From NCBI RefSeq assembly GCF_025499515.1, contig NZ_JAMKFA010000010.1:124001-188000 (forward strand): DNA of 64,000 nucleotides, in the 5' to 3' direction. Of the stretch, positions 16,791 to 23,225 are shown one piece after another. Position 1 is the first letter of the stretch. Each line of letters opens with the position of its first letter. The notes beneath the pieces were generated by a model. That model had not been told where the DNA came from and ran no database searches. It was given only the letters and a program-made list of their open reading frames with translations. Both the position numbers and the translations under genes were made by a program. This DNA comes from Flavobacterium odoriferum (GTDB taxonomy: Bacteria > Bacteroidota > Bacteroidia > Flavobacteriales > Flavobacteriaceae).

Positions 16791-17366
16791 ATGCAAAATT
16801 CTGATATTCTTTTACAAACATTAAAACAGATTACTAATTTAGAAGCCCATGAAGAACAATTGTTCTTAGATGTTTTCAAACCTTACAAGTTGAAAAAGAA
16901 TGAACACTTTTTACAAGCTACAGAAGTGTGTACTAAACTTGGTTTTTTGTGTAAAGGATTGGTTCGTTATTACGTTTTTAGAAATGATGAAGAAGCAACT
17001 TTGGAATTTACCAAAGAAGGCGAATTTGTTGCAGATTACGGAAGTTTTATTTCTAAAGAACCGTCAATACAAAATATTCAAGCATTAGAGGATTGTGAAT
17101 TTTTAGTTATTGATTATGATAAATTACAAGAACTTTATAAAATTTCAAAAAATGCCAATTTATTAGGGAGAATCATCATTGAGCATCGATTTATTATAAT
17201 GGTAAATCAATTGTTGACCGTTCATCGTTATAATCCAGAAGATCGTTATCGCTATTTTTTGGAACATTACAAGGATTTGACCCAACGTATTCCTCAATAT
17301 TTAATTGCTTCCTACGTTGGAGTAAAACCACAATCGTTAAGCCGCATCCGAAAACGCATTTATTAA
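16791..17366 (+). CDS. Crp/Fnr-family transcriptional regulator
   Basis: A 191-residue protein with a cyclic-nucleotide-binding-type beta roll (about residues 15-115) and a C-terminal winged helix ending LIASYVGVKPQSLSRIRKRIY, which is the recognition helix of Bacteroidota Crp-like regulators. It lies divergent from the broken archaemetzincin gene and in front of the hydroxylase gene (67 bases). The effector is unknown. Confidence 0.85.
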   Translation: MQNSDILLQTLKQITNLEAHEEQLFLDVFKPYKLKKNEHFLQATEVCTKLGFLCKGLVRYYVFRNDEEATLEFTKEGEFVADYGSFISKEPSIQNIQALEDCEFLVIDYDKLQELYKISKNANLLGRIIIEHRFIIMVNQLLTVHRYNPEDRYRYFLEHYKDLTQRIPQYLIASYVGVKPQSLSRIRKRIY

Positions 17367-17433
17367 CTTAGGTGCATCAATTGTATCTTTAGTGGATAGT
17401 AATTTTGGTATAGAAATCAATTAAAAAATTACT

Positions 17434-18156
17434 ATGACACTTACCATCATCTTTATCGTTTTTGGAGGTTGCTTTTTATTAGAGCGATTAATTCCGGGTT
17501 GGAAATTGCCAGAAGTTCCTACTTGGACTATCAGAGTTTTAGCAGTAAACTTTATTCAATTAGGAGTTGTAACTTTAGCAGGTTATACTTGGGAAATTTG
17601 GCTTTCACAATATTCCTTATTCCATCTTTCAAATCATGTAAACCCATTTTTAGGTGGACTTATCGCCTACTTTATTGCAACATTTATCTTTTATTGGTGG
17701 CACAGATGGAGACACAAAATCGATTATCTATGGACACATTTTCACCAAATTCATCATAGTCCACAACGTTTAGAAGTTATTACTTCATTTTATAAGCATC
17801 CTCTGGAAATGACTGTAAATTCAATTATTGGAAGTCTATTAGTATTTACTACTTTAGGATTAGATGTTGAAGCTGGCGCTGTTTATACACTATTTACAGC
17901 TTTGGGTGAATTCTTTTATCATACTAATGTAAAAACTCCACAATGGGTTGGGTATATTTTTCAACGACCAGAAATGCACAGAATTCACCACGAATACAAT
18001 AAGCATACGAATAATTATGGTGATATTGTTTGGTGGGACATGCTTTTTGGAACTTATGAAAATCCAAAAGAATTCAAATCATCATGTGGATTTGACAATG
18101 AAAAAGAACAACGATTATTTGAAATGCTTCAATTTAAAGATGTTCATAAAGAATAG
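17434..18156 (+). CDS. sterol desaturase / fatty acid hydroxylase family membrane enzyme
   Basis: A 240-residue protein with about four membrane segments and the histidine clusters of the family: HRWRHK, HQIHHS, HTNVKTP and HRIHHEYNKHTNNYGD. These bind a di-iron centre that hydroxylates or desaturates lipids. The preceding Crp-like regulator may control it. The substrate cannot be read from sequence. Confidence 0.88.
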   Translation: MTLTIIFIVFGGCFLLERLIPGWKLPEVPTWTIRVLAVNFIQLGVVTLAGYTWEIWLSQYSLFHLSNHVNPFLGGLIAYFIATFIFYWWHRWRHKIDYLWTHFHQIHHSPQRLEVITSFYKHPLEMTVNSIIGSLLVFTTLGLDVEAGAVYTLFTALGEFFYHTNVKTPQWVGYIFQRPEMHRIHHEYNKHTNNYGDIVWWDMLFGTYENPKEFKSSCGFDNEKEQRLFEMLQFKDVHKE

Positions 18157-18165
18157 GCTTAACAT

Positions 18166-18200
18166 ATAAAACCCTGAAAAATAATGTTCAGGGTTTTATT
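18166..18200. terminator. bidirectional terminator after the hydroxylase gene
   Basis: AAACCCTGAA and TTCAGGGTTT form a 10-bp stem around an 8-base loop, with A and T runs on either side. It can end the hydroxylase transcript on the plus strand and the slipin-side transcript on the minus strand. Confidence 0.75.
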
Positions 18201-18201
18201 T

Positions 18202-18297
18202 TCAATCCAATTGACTCAAAACCATTGCTATTTTTAAAAAAAGGATAGCTACTTTTATCAAAGTCATTATCAATTCTTTATCATTTTCTTCTTTCAT
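18202..18297 (-). CDS. possible 31-residue hydrophobic peptide
   Basis: An open frame starting MKEENDKELIMTLIKVAILF with one potential membrane helix, between the slipin terminator and the terminator at 18166-18200. The arrangement (short peptide closely followed by a terminator) resembles the two peptide genes at 20577 and 21137. No family recognised; this may be a chance frame. Confidence 0.35.
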   Translation of the reverse strand: MKEENDKELIMTLIKVAILFLKIAMVLSQLD

Positions 18298-18311
18298 TTC
18301 TCTTAGTTTTT

Positions 18312-18343
18312 AAAAACCTCGAAAAATGAATTCCGAGGTTTTG
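18312..18343 (-). terminator. terminator after the slipin gene
   Basis: On the minus strand AAAACCTCG pairs with CGAGGTTTT, followed by further T residues, directly after the slipin stop codon. Confidence 0.7.
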
Positions 18344-18344
18344 A

Positions 18345-19442
18345 TTATTTCACAAAAATGTCTTTCAACTGACTGATTACGTTACCACTTCCTGAAATGG
18401 TGATTTCACCAATTCGATCTGCGATTTTTTCCACGTATTCCATCTCTTTCAATTTCCACAACATTTCGTTTTCTTCCATTAATTTAGCGGTATTCAACAT
18501 GCTACGCATCGCAGCTGTTTCTTCCCGTCTCATAATACTGTTGGCTTGTGCTTTTTTCTCTGCTACCAATACCTGATTCATGATTTCTTTCATATCACCT
18601 GGTAAAATAACATCTCTAATTCCAGCATCGGCAACACTTAAACCCAAGGCGTTGATTTTCTCCAACATGTTTTCCAAAATTTCTTTTGAAATTGTGTCTT
18701 TTTTGTTCAACAACTCATCTAAAGTGTAGCTACCAACTAAAGCGCGTAAAGCCAATTGCATTAACACGTACAACTGTTTGTCATATTCTTTGTTGTTTAC
18801 CAAAGCTTTAACCGCGTCAATTACTTGAAAACGAACAAAGAAGTTAATCCGCAACGTTGCTTTGTCTTTTGTCAATAATTCTTGACCTGTAATTTCCATT
18901 TGTTGTTGACGAATATCTACGTTTTTAACTTCAATTGGAGTGGCGTTGTTCCAGAAATAGTAATTTCCAGCGGCCAATTCTTTTACAAAAGCACCATTTA
19001 CAAACAACAAACCTTTTTCAAAGTTCAATACTTGATATTTTCTAGTGTACGCTCGCACTTTAATGTTTTCTAACAAAGCCACTGGAACCGCTTCTGTAAT
19101 TTCTACCTTAGACAAATCAATTTTTGTAAATGTATTATCTAAATAACCTTTCCAAAACGCATATCTACCAGTAGTTAATACCTCTTTAAACATGCTATTT
19201 ACATAGTATAAAGCGATTTCGTTATCGGTAATTTCTATTACTTCTAAAAGAGAAGCTAACTTTTCATTTTGCAATAAAATTGTTAATTCTATTGGTGCTA
19301 CAAACGATTGTTTCATTTCATATATATGAACTTGTTTATTGCCAAAAATCCAATAAGAACCGGCTTCTAATACGTTAATTAATTTTCCTTTCTCAAATAC
19401 CAAACCTACTCGGTATGCCTGAATTGTAATTCTGTTGATCAT
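18345..19442 (-). CDS. slipin / SPFH (band 7) family protein
   Basis: A 365-residue band-7 protein. The segments YQVLNFEKGLLFVNGAFVKE, KDKATLRINFFVRFQVIDA and GLSVADAGIRDVILPGDMKE are typical of slipins; the C-terminal third is a helical region (VAEKKAQANSIMRREETAAM) that drives oligomerisation. The usual N-terminal membrane hairpin is absent. Two half-related beta domains (about 5-90 and 110-200) suggest internal duplication. Slipins recur in bacterial RNA-repair gene clusters. Here the gene lies downstream of tRNA-like sequences and in the same island as RlaP nucleotidyltransferases, a Pnkp-like phosphatase and a WYL regulator. Confidence 0.85.
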   Translation of the reverse strand: MINRITIQAYRVGLVFEKGKLINVLEAGSYWIFGNKQVHIYEMKQSFVAPIELTILLQNEKLASLLEVIEITDNEIALYYVNSMFKEVLTTGRYAFWKGYLDNTFTKIDLSKVEITEAVPVALLENIKVRAYTRKYQVLNFEKGLLFVNGAFVKELAAGNYYFWNNATPIEVKNVDIRQQQMEITGQELLTKDKATLRINFFVRFQVIDAVKALVNNKEYDKQLYVLMQLALRALVGSYTLDELLNKKDTISKEILENMLEKINALGLSVADAGIRDVILPGDMKEIMNQVLVAEKKAQANSIMRREETAAMRSMLNTAKLMEENEMLWKLKEMEYVEKIADRIGEITISGSGNVISQLKDIFVK

Positions 19443-19700
19443 AATTTATATAGTTATCATTAAACATTCTATTAAAAAGAAAACCTTCAGTTCTTCGTCC
19501 AAAGTCCAAAACGGAAAAAAGTTAGTAATCAAAAGCATTCTAATGGGTTTCCATTCTATTTTGAAGTTAGCCGTAGCGAACAACAAGCAAATACAAAAGC
19601 AAAAGAACGGTTAGGAATACGAAGCCTTTTTCAGGTCTTTTCCTAAGTGTTTCTTTACGAACAAGTCGAGCAAAACTGACCAAGTCCGAAGATTTTCTTA
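19443..19700 (-). other. 258-base region between the last tRNA-like element and the slipin gene
   Basis: No convincing gene. On the minus strand it contains a stem TTAGGAA/TTCCTAA (19606-19647 region) enclosing a second stem, AAGaCCT/AGGCTT, and a small AATGG/CCATT hairpin closer to the slipin start. It may be a structured leader or the remains of another tRNA-like unit; no anticodon or T arm can be recognised. Confidence 0.4.
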
Positions 19701-19777
19701 TGGTGCATCATTTTTAGGAGTGATGCCACTCGGCTACATTAAAAGTGTAGTGCTCTACCAACTGAGCTAACGCATCT
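19701..19777 (-). ncRNA. degenerate tRNA-Lys-like element without a T arm
   Basis: The D arm (GCTC, loop AGTTGGTA, GAGC) and the anticodon arm (CTACA, loop CTTTTAA, TGTAG; anticodon TTT) are perfect. The T arm is not: instead of the TTCGANN loop there is GAGTG-GCAT-CACTC (19718-19731), and the 5' acceptor strand has no proper partner. An alternative hairpin, 19703-19710 with 19721-19729, excludes the first. It cannot be a normal elongator tRNA but keeps a complete decoding arm, as expected for a decoy or nuclease-target RNA, or a decaying gene. Confidence 0.65.
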
Positions 19778-19779
19778 TG

Positions 19780-19862
19780 AATTGCGTACGGGAATCGAAC
19801 CCGCGCCAACTAACTGTTACAAGAACCTAAATCTTGCGCGTCTACCATTCCGCCATACTACT
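19780..19862 (-). ncRNA. degenerate tRNA-Leu(TAG)-like element
   Basis: The D arm (GCG, loop with GG, CGC), the anticodon arm (CAAGA, loop TTTAGGT, TCTTG; anticodon TAG), a class II variable arm and the T arm (GCGGG, TTCGATT, CCCGT) are all recognisable as tRNA-Leu. The acceptor stem is broken: the 5' strand (19856-19862) and 3' strand (19781-19787) pair at only about two of seven positions. Without an acceptor stem it should not be matured or charged. Confidence 0.7.
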
Positions 19863-19863
19863 T

Positions 19864-19982
19864 TCGTAGCAGCAGGATTCGAACCTGCATAACATTTGTG
19901 ATGATTTTTTGGAAAACCACCAAAACCTCCAAGCCAAGTTGAACAGTAAAACATCATTCGCAATTGCGAAACGAATACTACA
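19864..19982 (-). ncRNA. enlarged tRNA-like element with a canonical T arm
   Basis: A 119-base unit. The 3' part is a perfect T arm (GCAGG, TTCGAAT, CCTGC) followed by TGCTACG, which pairs with TGTAGTA at the 5' end (seven pairs, two G-T). In place of the D arm is the hairpin TTCGCAATTGCGAA (19957-19970). In place of the anticodon arm is a long arm closed by ATGAT and ATCAT (19901-19905 with 19953-19957) and continuing through T- and G-rich sequence. No anticodon can be assigned. A tRNA-like ncRNA is the best description. Confidence 0.55.
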
Positions 19983-20036
19983 ATAGTGCTATACCGAAAC
20001 ACCCAACAAGACTCGCTTGATATTATTTATTCACCT

Positions 20037-20092
20037 AATTGTCATTTCGACTTAAGGAGAAACTTTAGTTCAGCGTAGCTAAATCTCATTAT
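20037..20092. repeat. interspersed GTCATTTCGAC-type repeat
   Basis: Contains TTGTCATTTCGACTTAAGGA and ends near AGCTAAATCTCAT, a sequence type seen as a dispersed intergenic repeat in many Bacteroidota. A GTTCAGC/GCTGAAC stem spans roughly 20068-20118. No gene. Confidence 0.5.
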
Positions 20093-20117
20093 ATTTATGA
20101 ACTTCTTTATTGCTGAA

Positions 20118-20160
20118 CAAAGATTCAAAACCTACTACGCAATTATTCTGCGTAGTAAAA
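20118..20160 (-). promoter_or_regulatory. operator/promoter A of the tRNA-like and slipin unit
   Basis: A perfect inverted repeat, TACTACGCA-N7-TGCGTAGTA (20133-20157), lies inside a 27-base block (20134-20160) that matches 24551-24577 at 25 positions. On the minus strand a -7-like element AATCTTTG (20118-20125) follows the inner TGCGTA by exactly 10 bases, as TATATTTG does at the second site. No TTG is seen at -33, which would suit activation by a bound regulator. Transcription from here would run into the degenerate tRNA elements and the slipin gene. Confidence 0.65.
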
Positions 20161-20168
20161 ATAATTTG

Positions 20169-20252
20169 TGGAAGTAGTAGGATTCGAACCTACTCAGTCA
20201 AAAGATAACGGTTTTACAGACCGCCCCAACTCTCCTACTTTGGCGTACTTCC
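20169..20252 (-). tRNA. tRNA-Tyr(GTA), atypical
   Basis: Acceptor GGAAGTA/TACTTCC with discriminator A, D arm CCAA/TTGG with GG in the loop, anticodon arm GCGGT-CTGTAAA-ACCGT (anticodon GTA), long class II variable arm and T arm GTAGG-TTCGAAT-CCTAC. No CCA is encoded. Position 8 reads C rather than the near-universal T, and the acceptor is AT-rich; this may be an accessory rather than the main tRNA-Tyr. Confidence 0.8.
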
Positions 20253-20259
20253 ATACATT

Positions 20260-20337
20260 AAGGCTTATTTTGAATGAATATTCAATTTCCCGAGAGACAG
20301 TCGGGAATCCCGATAATTATCGGGACCAATAAGCCTT
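20260..20337 (-). other. 78-base cloverleaf built of palindromes between two tRNA genes
   Basis: The ends AAGGCTTATT and AATAAGCCTT form a perfect 10-bp stem. Inside are three consecutive hairpins: TCCCGAT-AATT-ATCGGGA, TTCCCGA-N7-TCGGGAA and TTGAAT-ATTC-ATTCAA. The whole can fold as a four-way junction of tRNA size but has no tRNA consensus bases. TCCCGATAATTATCGGGA-like palindromes are known interspersed repeats in this phylum, so it may be a repeat inserted in the tRNA spacer. Confidence 0.7.
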
Positions 20338-20360
20338 GTTCCCTTTCTAAAGAACTCGTG

Positions 20361-20434
20361 TGATTTTGGAAGGACTCGAACCTTCAACCCTTTGCTTCGT
20401 AGGCAAATACTCTATCCAATTGAGCTACAAAATC
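20361..20434 (-). tRNA. tRNA-Arg(ACG)
   Basis: A complete cloverleaf: acceptor GATTTTG/CAAAATC with discriminator A, D arm GCTC/GAGT with loop AATTGGATA, anticodon arm TTTGC-CTACGAA-GCAAA (anticodon ACG), variable GGGTT, T arm GAAGG-TTCGAGT-CCTTC. No encoded CCA. The acceptor and anticodon stems are unusually AT-rich for a main chromosomal tRNA. Confidence 0.88.
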
Positions 20435-20439
20435 AGTTG

Positions 20440-20511
20440 CGATTCTGGTAAGGTTCGAACTTACAACCTTTGAGTTAACAGCTCACTGCTCTACCCTTGA
20501 GCTACAGAATC
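20440..20511 (-). tRNA. tRNA-Asn(GTT), divergent
   Basis: Acceptor GATTCTG/CAGAATC, discriminator G, D arm GCTC/GAGC with a short 7-base loop AAGGGTA, anticodon arm GTGAG-CTGTTAA-CTCAA (anticodon GTT) with a G-A mismatch at the outer pair, T arm GTAAG-TTCGAAC-CTTAC. No encoded CCA. It starts only about 15 bases after the terminator at 20526-20553, leaving no room for its own promoter. Confidence 0.82.
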
Positions 20512-20525
20512 AATATTTTTTGGCA

Positions 20526-20553
20526 TAAAAAAAGCACCTTGTAAAAGGTGCTT
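20526..20553 (-). terminator. intrinsic terminator (possible attenuator) before the tRNA genes
   Basis: On the minus strand AAGCACCTT pairs with AAGGTGCTT (9 bp, 4-base loop), followed by a run of T. It lies between the 46-residue peptide gene and tRNA-Asn, so the tRNA genes would have to be expressed by read-through. Confidence 0.85.
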
Positions 20554-20576
20554 CATATCATAACAATGGAATACTA

Positions 20577-20717
20577 CTATCCCAAATGCCTATAAGTTTG
20601 CACCTGTTTATTCTTACATCCGAAATCATAATTCGGAGCTACATTACGTGAAGGATTAAAACAATCTATCATTGTTGTAATATTTAGTTTTTGAATGTTA
20701 TTATATCGTGTTCTCAT
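20577..20717 (-). CDS. 46-residue peptide gene upstream of the tRNA genes
   Basis: Starts MRTRYNNIQKLN and ends QTYRHLG. Seven Asn, four Arg and three Tyr make up 14 of 46 residues, matching the amino acids of the three tRNA genes behind the following terminator. Codons 4 to 7 read CGA-TAT-AAT-AAC, each readable by those tRNAs. A good -7 element (20784-20791) precedes it, and the terminator follows after 24 bases. It has no signal peptide and no known family. Leader peptide or small protein are both possible. Confidence 0.55.
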   Translation of the reverse strand: MRTRYNNIQKLNITTMIDCFNPSRNVAPNYDFGCKNKQVQTYRHLG

Positions 20718-20783
20718 TTTTATTTGTTTTTAAAATCAACTCTGATTTCTGAATTCTGAATTCTTACTTCTAATTTTCTGTTG

Positions 20784-20816
20784 CAAAGATAAAGTCAAAA
20801 AAAAGTAACTTCCAAA
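20784..20816 (-). promoter_or_regulatory. Bacteroidota-type promoter for the peptide/tRNA unit
   Basis: On the minus strand TATCTTTG (20784-20791) matches the -7 consensus TAnnTTTG, with TTTG at 20813-20816, 21 bases upstream. The start codon of the 46-residue peptide lies 67 bases downstream of the -7 element. Confidence 0.65.
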
Positions 20817-21071
20817 TCTTTTTTGAAATTATTTTACTGATAATCAATTAGTTATGTTTAATTTTTGGCAATAAAAATCCTGTCCGTTTTTCAACAGATA
20901 ACTCGGATTTTTCAAATGACTGTCTCTCATTTGGTTACGCATTCACTCTTATTTTTTACTATCTCGTTTTATCATGAAATATTTTTTTACTTTTTTTTCG
21001 TTTTTATCATTTTATTTCTTCTTTTTTGTCACACTGAGCTTGTCGAAGTGTTTTATCATATTATTTTAAAC
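20817..21071. other. 255-base T-rich intergenic region with one interspersed repeat
   Basis: Nothing convincing is coded on either strand; the plus-strand open frame across it is low-complexity Phe/Leu-rich. It contains CACACTGAGCTTGTCGAAGT (about 21030-21050), an interspersed repeat type common in Bacteroidota. Confidence 0.6.
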
Positions 21072-21101
21072 AAAAAAACGCCCTTTTTGCAAAGGACGTT
21101 T
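21072..21101 (-). terminator. terminator after the 33-residue peptide gene
   Basis: On the minus strand AACGTCCTTT pairs with AAAGGGCGTT (one G-T pair, loop GCAA) followed by seven T. Confidence 0.85.
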
Positions 21102-21136
21102 CGTATATTTTGGTGTAATTTTACTAAAAACAATAA

Positions 21137-21238
21137 CTATTCTTCATAAAAACACATACAACGTCCGTTAATCTCCATAGGAAAATCTATCGCAGAGCGA
21201 TTTGAATTTAGACTAATATGTTGCTTTTGTGTTTTCAT
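21137..21238 (-). CDS. 33-residue peptide gene
   Basis: Starts MKTQKQHISLNSNRS and ends CMCFYEE. It is followed by its own terminator (21072-21101). A perfect -7 element, TATCTTTG, lies at 21247-21254, only 8 bases before the start codon, so the message may be leaderless or nearly so. Weak resemblance to the 46-residue peptide (M-K/R-T start, LN, an ID pair, Cys). Function unknown. Confidence 0.5.
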   Translation of the reverse strand: MKTQKQHISLNSNRSAIDFPMEINGRCMCFYEE

Positions 21239-21246
21239 TTCGAGGG

Positions 21247-21254
21247 CAAAGATA
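21247..21254 (-). promoter_or_regulatory. -7 promoter element of the 33-residue peptide gene
   Basis: TATCTTTG on the minus strand, with a TTG 15 bases further upstream. It lies just past the stop codon of the upstream secreted-protein gene, giving the peptide an independent promoter. Confidence 0.5.
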
Positions 21255-21258
21255 TAAA

Positions 21259-22146
21259 CTATTCGTCTGCAATAAGAGTAAAATTTGAAAAATCAAAAAA
21301 ATAATCTACTTCTTCATTATAAATATTAATTGCAGGGAAAAACATTTTATTCGATTGTTTTTCATTTTTGATCCAATCATTTAGCTTTTTAACATTATTT
21401 TCAAAACTCCCAACAATATTCTTATCATTAGAACGAGCATCTTCAATAAATATAGTTCCATCGATAGAAACCCTTAATAGTAATTTTATTTGTCGTTTAG
21501 AATCAAAGATTTTATCTAAATCTAAAATTTCATAAATTTTATTATTAAATGACATATAGTTAGAAACAAAATTCTCAACTGGTATTTCACTTAAATTGCT
21601 AAACATTGGACCTCTTAATATAAGTTCATTACGATTATATTTATCTTCATAGGTCTCCATTTTATAACTTATCGGTATTAAATAAACACCATCCAAATTT
21701 TTATTTAATGTTAAACTTTTGGCAGGGATAATTTTTTTTCCAATACTATCTAAATAATCAAAATGCTTTGTATATAAAGATGAAATTTCATTTATATAGC
21801 TTTTAAATGCCTTTCTTCTTGAATACAAATCTTTCAACTCAATTTTTCCATCACTAGTAATAACAACACGTGCTGTACCTCTATCAGCATAATACATTCT
21901 AATTTTATTATTTGAGATAAAAATTGAAGCATATAAGTTACTTAAAATTTTATCAATATTATCGTTATCACTTATACTTTTATTATAAGAATAGGGTAAA
22001 ACTGGTAATGTTTGAATCTTTTCAAGACTATCTTTAGATATTATATTATAAACTTTTTTTTCATTAATTTTCAATGAATCTTTATCAACTTGTGAGTGTA
22101 GTTGTGAAATCATAAAAAATAGAAGTAGTATTAATTTTCTTTTCAT
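21259..22146 (-). CDS. secreted protein of unknown function
   Basis: A 295-residue product with a signal peptide (MKRKLILLLFFMISQLHSQ). The remainder is rich in Lys, Asn, Ile and Asp, with no recognised motif; two similar-looking segments (about 80-110 TARVVITSDGKIELKDLYS and 205-240 KLLLRVSIDGTIFIEDARS) may be repeated folds of a TonB-like type. It follows the first nucleotidyltransferase gene by 12 bases and may be co-transcribed, but a functional link to RNA repair is not apparent. Confidence 0.6.
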   Translation of the reverse strand: MKRKLILLLFFMISQLHSQVDKDSLKINEKKVYNIISKDSLEKIQTLPVLPYSYNKSISDNDNIDKILSNLYASIFISNNKIRMYYADRGTARVVITSDGKIELKDLYSRRKAFKSYINEISSLYTKHFDYLDSIGKKIIPAKSLTLNKNLDGVYLIPISYKMETYEDKYNRNELILRGPMFSNLSEIPVENFVSNYMSFNNKIYEILDLDKIFDSKRQIKLLLRVSIDGTIFIEDARSNDKNIVGSFENNVKKLNDWIKNEKQSNKMFFPAINIYNEEVDYFFDFSNFTLIADE

Positions 22147-22158
22147 TTTTAATTTGTT

Positions 22159-23217
22159 TTAATTATATAATTCTTTTCGCATTTCTACTAAAACAGCTAT
22201 TAATTTCTCAACATCAGGTGTTTCAGGTAAAGTTGAAGTTGTGTATAAATGCTCAATCGAAGCAATCAAATCATCTGCTTTTTGTAATAACGCATCATAT
22301 TCCATTTCACCCGCTTTTATGGCTAACAATTCGTCACGATTAGAAACTCGAATATTCAATGTTCCTGTAGACAAAATTTGCTCAGCCGTTTGCAGCAGTC
22401 GTATGGTATGCATCATGTTTTTGCTGTCGTAATTTTTACCGTGTTGCTGATTCGTATTGTAGCGCTCTTCGTTGCGTTTTTCTATCCAATCCCAATACTC
22501 TGCATATTCTTTACAATATTTGGAATAGCCTTCTAAATTGCACGATAAATAAGCTATTGGCTCAGCTCCTTTTGGAATGGAAGAAACCGAAACTTCATTA
22601 GACAATTCATTTTTGATGATGCCACGATACCCTAAAGTTGTATCGGAATCATAAAACACAGCATAAATTCCTTTGGCATTGGGAACATTGATTAAGCCAC
22701 ATTGTTCTTGAGAAAGGTTTTGTTCCATTAACCATTTAGATAACGGAACCGAATCATAACCCTTTAAAATAGCACAAAAATCCAATAAACTCTTGCGCTC
22801 TTTGGGTAATGGATTCAAGATTTTCTTATTTAAACCGCGGGCTTTTTTAATTTGCGTCATAGCATAACCTGCAAAACTATCTTTGCACAATTTTGACAAG
22901 AAATCTTGCAATTGCAAACGTTCCATTAACGGATGCTTGTACAAAATACAATCTGCTGGTGAAGCTAAAATTTCTAAAATATTGGGATTGTTTTTTAACA
23001 ACAACTCCACAAAACTACCCAACTCATAATACACTTCATCATTGCTTTCATTGCTGATTTGCGGAATATAATGCAACCCATAAAACTGCGCTTTAGGCAA
23101 ATAATAAACGCCTTTTATATCCGTATCTGAAGTTGGTGTGTTTAACCCAAACGACTTACTCCCCGAAATTACTTCGAAGAGGATTAGGTTTTGGGTATGG
23201 AGGTCTTGGATGGTCAT
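22159..23217 (-). CDS. RlaP-type DNA polymerase beta-superfamily nucleotidyltransferase (1)
   Basis: A 352-residue protein with the minimal nucleotidyltransferase core: Gly19-Ser20 in ISGSKSFGLNTPTSDTDIKG and the metal-binding Asp31 and Asp33. The C-terminal half is helical with KNMMHTIRLLQTAEQIL, as in COG3541 / RlaP proteins. RlaP (RNA-ligase-associated polymerase-beta-like) enzymes occur in bacterial RNA-repair clusters and are predicted to add nucleotides to damaged RNA ends. The gene follows a related but distinct family member after 8 bases. Alternative: a nucleotidyltransferase that modifies a protein or small molecule. Confidence 0.8.
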   Translation of the reverse strand: MTIQDLHTQNLILFEVISGSKSFGLNTPTSDTDIKGVYYLPKAQFYGLHYIPQISNESNDEVYYELGSFVELLLKNNPNILEILASPADCILYKHPLMERLQLQDFLSKLCKDSFAGYAMTQIKKARGLNKKILNPLPKERKSLLDFCAILKGYDSVPLSKWLMEQNLSQEQCGLINVPNAKGIYAVFYDSDTTLGYRGIIKNELSNEVSVSSIPKGAEPIAYLSCNLEGYSKYCKEYAEYWDWIEKRNEERYNTNQQHGKNYDSKNMMHTIRLLQTAEQILSTGTLNIRVSNRDELLAIKAGEMEYDALLQKADDLIASIEHLYTTSTLPETPDVEKLIAVLVEMRKELYN

Positions 23218-23225
23218 TGTGTTTT

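Noticed and set aside
19817-20002. Open frame of 61 codons containing GSNPAATK and WRNGRRAR
   Set aside because: It lies across the T arm of one tRNA-like element and the D arm of the next; such peptides are typical translation shadows of tRNA sequence.
20037-20130. Another tRNA-like element between operator A and the T-arm-only unit
   Set aside because: No D, anticodon or T arm can be drawn; the sequence matches a common interspersed repeat type instead.
20865-21149. Plus-strand open frame of 94 codons
   Set aside because: Low-complexity Phe/Leu-rich translation of a T-rich gap, crossing an interspersed repeat and the terminator of the peptide gene on the other strand.
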